Source: Marmoricola endophyticus
GTDB taxonomy: Bacteria; Actinomycetota; Actinomycetes; Propionibacteriales; Nocardioidaceae
Assembly (NCBI RefSeq): GCF_014644415.1
Contig: NZ_BMKQ01000001.1
Span: 2,233,556-2,297,555 of the forward strand
DNA length: 64,000 nucleotides
Reading direction: 5' to 3'
A program made the translations under genes and the position numbers. The notes under the pieces were generated by a model. That model saw only the letters and a list, made by a program, of their open reading frames with translations. It was not told the origin of the DNA and did no database searches. Below are positions 61,226 through 64,000 of the stretch, in pieces (the first letter of the stretch is position 1; each line of letters opens with the position of its first letter).

Positions 61226-61744
61226 GTGATCGACCTGCCGTACTCGCCCCTGCAGACCCCGCTGGTGGCCGTCGAGCCGCTGGACCTCGCCGCGATCGAG
61301 GACCTGCTCTCCTCGGAGACCGACCCGTCGCGGCGCTGCGACGACTGGCACCCGGACTTCCCGCGCGAGGACGACCTGGACGGGGTGGGGGCGACGACCG
61401 ACCTCACCGGGTGGTCCTCGCGGCAGGTGCGCCGTCTCGCCGACCGGCTCGTCGTGGGGACGATCGGCTTCTTCGGCCCTCCCGAGGACGACGAGGACCC
61501 CGAGGTCGAGGTCGGCTTCGGACTGGTCGGGCAGGCGCGCGGCCAGGGGCTGATGACCGAGGCGCTCGGCGCGGTGCTCACGCTGACCGACCAGGTCGGC
61601 GTCCGGGTGCGTGCGGGGACGCAGCGCTCGAACGAGGCCTCGCTGGCGCTGCTGCGCTCGGCCGGGTTCGTCGAGCGCGGGTCGGGCGGACCGGAGGACG
61701 CCGAGCGCGAGGTGGTCCTGGTCCGCGCGGTGCCGGCGTCGTGA
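61226..61744 (+). CDS. GNAT-family N-acetyltransferase
   Basis: A 172-aa protein with GNAT features: VGTIGFFGPP (strand), EVEVGFGLVGQARGQGLMTEALGAV (acetyl-CoA loop QARGQGLMTEAL), and RAGTQRSNEASLALLRSAGFVERG, the standard RimJ/RimL-type ending (N-x-x-S-x-x-x-L-x-x-x-G-F). Substrate unknown. The GTG at 61226 follows GAGGAT at 7 nt, a weak form of the local -10. The stop overlaps the GTG of the next HAD gene (GTGA). Confidence 0.92.
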   Translation: MIDLPYSPLQTPLVAVEPLDLAAIEDLLSSETDPSRRCDDWHPDFPREDDLDGVGATTDLTGWSSRQVRRLADRLVVGTIGFFGPPEDDEDPEVEVGFGLVGQARGQGLMTEALGAVLTLTDQVGVRVRAGTQRSNEASLALLRSAGFVERGSGGPEDAEREVVLVRAVPAS

Positions 61745-62532
61745 TCCGGCTGCTGGCCACCGACCTCGACGGCACCCTGCTGGGCTCGGACGGCGCGCTG
61801 TCGGCTCGTACGTCGGACGCGCTCGCCGCCGCCGACGCCGCCGGCCTCACTGTCGTCTTCGTGACCGGTCGCCCGATCCGGTGGGCCGAGGAGGTCTTCG
61901 AGCACGTCGGACCGCACGGCGTCGCGATCGTGTCCAACGGCGCGGTGGTGTACGACGTCGCGGCCGGCGCGGTGCGCGCGACCCGCGCGATCGACCCCGT
62001 CGTGGGGCTCGAGGTGGTCTCGCTCATCCGCGCGGCGGTCCCGGGCACCGGCTTCGCGGTCGAGCAGGTCGGGGGGATCTCCTTCGAGGCGGACTTCCTG
62101 CACGACCACCCGGTGCCCGACGGCGCCCGCAGTGGGACGGTCGAGGAGATCTTCGACGGCCCCGCGGTGAAGCTCCTCGCCCGGCACGAGAGCGTCGACG
62201 CCCAGGAGTTCTGGCGCCGCGCCGAGGACGCCGTCGGCGACCGGGTCGTCGTCACCTGGTCCTCGAGCACGGCACTGCTGGAGATCAGCGCGGCCGGCGT
62301 CACCAAGGCCACCACGCTCGCCCAGCTGTGCGAGTCGCTGGGCCTCGCCCGCGAGGAGGTCGCCGCGATCGGGGACATGCCCAACGACATCGCCATGCTG
62401 CAGTGGGCGGGGACCTCGTACGCCATGGGCAACGCGCACGACTCCGTCCGCGCCGTCGCCGACCACCTCGCCCCCACCAACGACGAGGACGGGGTCGCCC
62501 AGGTGGTCGAGGGGCTGCTCGCCGCCCGCTGA
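61741..62532 (+). CDS. HAD-superfamily phosphatase (Cof-type), second of three
   Basis: A 263-aa protein: LLATDLDGTLLGSDG (motif I), FVTGRPIRWAEE (motif II), a lysine in GVTKATTLAQL (III) and AIGDMPNDIAMLQWAG (IV). It has the same cap-in-the-middle layout as the HAD at 60036, with moderate similarity, so it is a paralogue. Substrates of Cof enzymes are sugar phosphates, nucleotides, and pyridoxal phosphate. None can be chosen here. The GTG at 61741 overlaps the GNAT stop. Confidence 0.94.
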   Translation: MIRLLATDLDGTLLGSDGALSARTSDALAAADAAGLTVVFVTGRPIRWAEEVFEHVGPHGVAIVSNGAVVYDVAAGAVRATRAIDPVVGLEVVSLIRAAVPGTGFAVEQVGGISFEADFLHDHPVPDGARSGTVEEIFDGPAVKLLARHESVDAQEFWRRAEDAVGDRVVVTWSSSTALLEISAAGVTKATTLAQLCESLGLAREEVAAIGDMPNDIAMLQWAGTSYAMGNAHDSVRAVADHLAPTNDEDGVAQVVEGLLAAR

Positions 62533-62619
62533 CCGTCTTGTCCCTTCCCACGGGGAAAGGAACCGATCCGCCTGCGCGGCGGTGTCGGATGCCGCACACT
62601 CGGCGCAAGGGGGTACGCC

Positions 62620-63114
62620 ATGACGTTCACGCTCGACGAGCCCGTCCGGGTCACCCGACGGCTGCAGTACGCCGGCGTCGCCGTGCTGGTCGTCGTGGTG
62701 GCGCTCGGGGTGCTGGTGTGGCGGGCCACGCGGCCGAACCTCGACCCCGACACCGCCGCGCGCACGGTGGCCGGCACGACAGTGCTCGTCTACACCGAGG
62801 AGTGGGGTGGCGATTACTCCACCGTCGGTGGCACCGGTCGTCTCGAGGTGCTGGAGGGCGGGTGTCTCGGGCTGTCGGACGGATCGCTGTTCGTGTTCCC
62901 GTACGGCGCCAAGGCGTTCGAACGGGACGGGGAGGTCGCCGTCGCGATCGGGACGAAGGTCGTCCGACCCGGGGACGTGGTCGGTATCGGTGGCGGCCGG
63001 CCGGTGCCGATCGAGGACTTCGGCGGCAACCTCGCCGAGCACGTCCCGCCCGGGTGCGGGGCGCGCGAGGCCACGAGCGGCATCGAGATGTACTTCCCGA
63101 CCGGCGGCAGCTGA
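62620..63114 (+). CDS. Single-pass membrane protein, hypothetical
   Basis: A 164-aa protein with one TM near residues 17-36 and a C-terminal extracytoplasmic beta domain of about 115 aa: GRLEVLEGGCLGLSDGSLFVFPYGAKAFERDGEVAVAIGTKVVRPGDVVGIGGG. Two cysteines (GGCLG and PGCGA) could form a disulfide. I do not recognise a family. It is preceded by 87 bp without a gene. The sequence GTACGCC lies just before the ATG, with GGGGG as a poor ribosome site. It ends 3 bp from the convergent HAD gene. Confidence 0.75.
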   Translation: MTFTLDEPVRVTRRLQYAGVAVLVVVVALGVLVWRATRPNLDPDTAARTVAGTTVLVYTEEWGGDYSTVGGTGRLEVLEGGCLGLSDGSLFVFPYGAKAFERDGEVAVAIGTKVVRPGDVVGIGGGRPVPIEDFGGNLAEHVPPGCGAREATSGIEMYFPTGGS

Positions 63115-63117
63115 CCG

Positions 63118-63963
63118 TCAGCCGCCCACCTGGTCCAGCAGCGCGCCGAGCACGGTGATCACGCCGCCCTCGGTGTTGGCGGGGGCGAGGTACGCCGCGC
63201 GCGCTCGTACGTCCTCGTGCGCGTTGGCCACCGCGAACGACGCCTCGGCGGCGTCGAGCATCTCCAGGTCGTTGAGGTAGTCGCCGAAGACGACCGTTTG
63301 CGCCGGCGTCACGCCGAGGTCGGCCTGCAGCGCGCGCAGCGCGGTGCCCTTGTTGGCGCCGGCGGCCATCACGTCGAGCCAGTGCTGACCGGACACGACG
63401 ACCTGGTGCCCAGGGGCGGTCTCCTCCAGCGGGGCGGCGAGCGGCGACGAGGAGACGGCGTCGCGGCCGGCCACCTTGATGATGTCGTCGTCGACGGCGA
63501 GCAGGTCGTCGACGACCTCGAGCGAGGCGTAGTACGGGTCGACGTGGTCGAGGAACGCCCGGTCGGTGCGCTCGACGTACGCCGCGTGCTTGCCGCACAC
63601 CACCGTGCCGACGTCACGCTGCTCGGCGAGCGCGCGCAACCGCTCCACGAGCGCGGACACGACCGGGCGGGCGATGGTGGTCGAGGAGACCTCGACGCCG
63701 TCGCGGACGACGTACGTGCCGTTCTCGGCGACGTACACCAGACCGTCCCCGGCGCGAGCGAACTGCCGCTCGAGGGTGGCGTACTGCCGCCCGCTGGCCG
63801 GCGCGAACCACCCGCCGTGCGCGTGCAGCCGCTCGATCAGCGGCCAGAGGTCCTCGGGGATCTGCCCGTCGCCGTCGAGCAGGGTGCCGTCCATGTCGAC
63901 GGCGACCAGGCCGATGCCGTCGGGGAGGTCGGGGAGGCCAGGGAGGCCGGGGATATCGGGCAC
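63118..63963 (-). CDS. HAD-superfamily phosphatase (Cof-type), third
   Basis: A 281-aa protein: VAVDMDGTLLDGDG (I), FAPASGRQYATLE (II), a lysine in GANKGTALRAL (III) and VFGDYLNDLEML (IV). It starts with a short proline/glycine stretch (PDIPGLPGLPDLPDG) built from a tandem nucleotide repeat, so its N-terminal 15 residues may be a recent addition or a start error. Start GTG 63963 has GAGAAT 6 nt upstream, a weak -10. No other gene lies between it and the window end. Confidence 0.92.
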   Translation of the reverse strand: MPDIPGLPGLPDLPDGIGLVAVDMDGTLLDGDGQIPEDLWPLIERLHAHGGWFAPASGRQYATLERQFARAGDGLVYVAENGTYVVRDGVEVSSTTIARPVVSALVERLRALAEQRDVGTVVCGKHAAYVERTDRAFLDHVDPYYASLEVVDDLLAVDDDIIKVAGRDAVSSSPLAAPLEETAPGHQVVVSGQHWLDVMAAGANKGTALRALQADLGVTPAQTVVFGDYLNDLEMLDAAEASFAVANAHEDVRARAAYLAPANTEGGVITVLGALLDQVGG

Positions 63964-64000
63964 CCGCCGATTCTCGTCGTGTGGGCGGCGCCACGGTCCG

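Overview
This window looks like a contiguous piece of chromosome from a high-GC actinobacterium, most likely Nocardioides or a close relative. Supporting signs are the strong G/C third-position bias, frequent GTG starts, polyphosphate glucokinase, a Pls-type single-module NRPS, an IdeR/DtxR-type iron box, and many actinobacterial hypothetical families. The genus is an inference. Genes are dense on both strands. At least 23 starts have a TANNNT -10 hexamer only 6-8 nt upstream, which suggests that leaderless transcription is common here.

Layout. 1-2.9 kb: tRNA-Leu(CAG) with a terminator, then a minus-strand response regulator / histidine kinase / PepSY group. 2.9-8.8 kb: a phosphopantetheinyl transferase divergent from a Pls/PosA-type NRPS (A-T-membrane-left-handed helix), which is coupled to an M1 aminopeptidase. 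8.8-10.1 kb: HIT protein and nitrilase-family amidase. 10.2-16.0 kb: a five-gene run joined by 4-nt overlaps (FtsX-type permease, two ATPases, YflT-like stress protein, DUF429 protein with an apparent CTG start). 16-21.3 kb: sulfatase, polyphosphate glucokinase, a 58-aa acidic protein, an M15 peptidase lipoprotein and a quinone oxidoreductase.

21.3-23.95 kb is an accessory patch of visibly lower GC. It holds a broken vapBC toxin-antitoxin pair, an orphan ABC ATPase and a DUF4265 protein. The 294 bp at 23657-23950 hold nothing I can recognise, and neither do the roughly 245 bp at 22918-23164.

24-37 kb: GNAT, M13 peptidase, acyltransferase, DHA2 efflux pump, TetR, and a leucine-degradation locus (acyl-CoA carboxylase beta and biotinylated alpha subunits, HMG-CoA lyase). 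A tandem repeat array interrupts that locus. Two paralogous sulfotransferase-like genes follow. 37-45 kb: EcsC protein, Aat, a Nei/rhodanese/membrane-protein operon, M3 oligopeptidase, MFS pump, and a TetR operon with a twin operator. 45-58 kb: phytase-esterase-like protein, SDR, GDPD, an RsbW-like ATPase, DUF5926, arginine deiminase, a GDT1-type transporter, prephenate dehydratase, a secreted zinc protease, an MgtC-like protein, a PAP2-diacylglycerol kinase fusion and an iron-box-controlled HugZ-like protein. 58-64 kb: lipoprotein, seryl-tRNA synthetase, and a group of three HAD phosphatases with a GNAT and small proteins.

The most interesting parts are the PPTase/Pls/M1 cluster, whose adenylation code reads by eye as lysine-like; the repeat elements placed at convergent gene ends, which contribute stop codons and in one case C-terminal residues; the twin TetR operator; the iron box; and the decaying vapBC.
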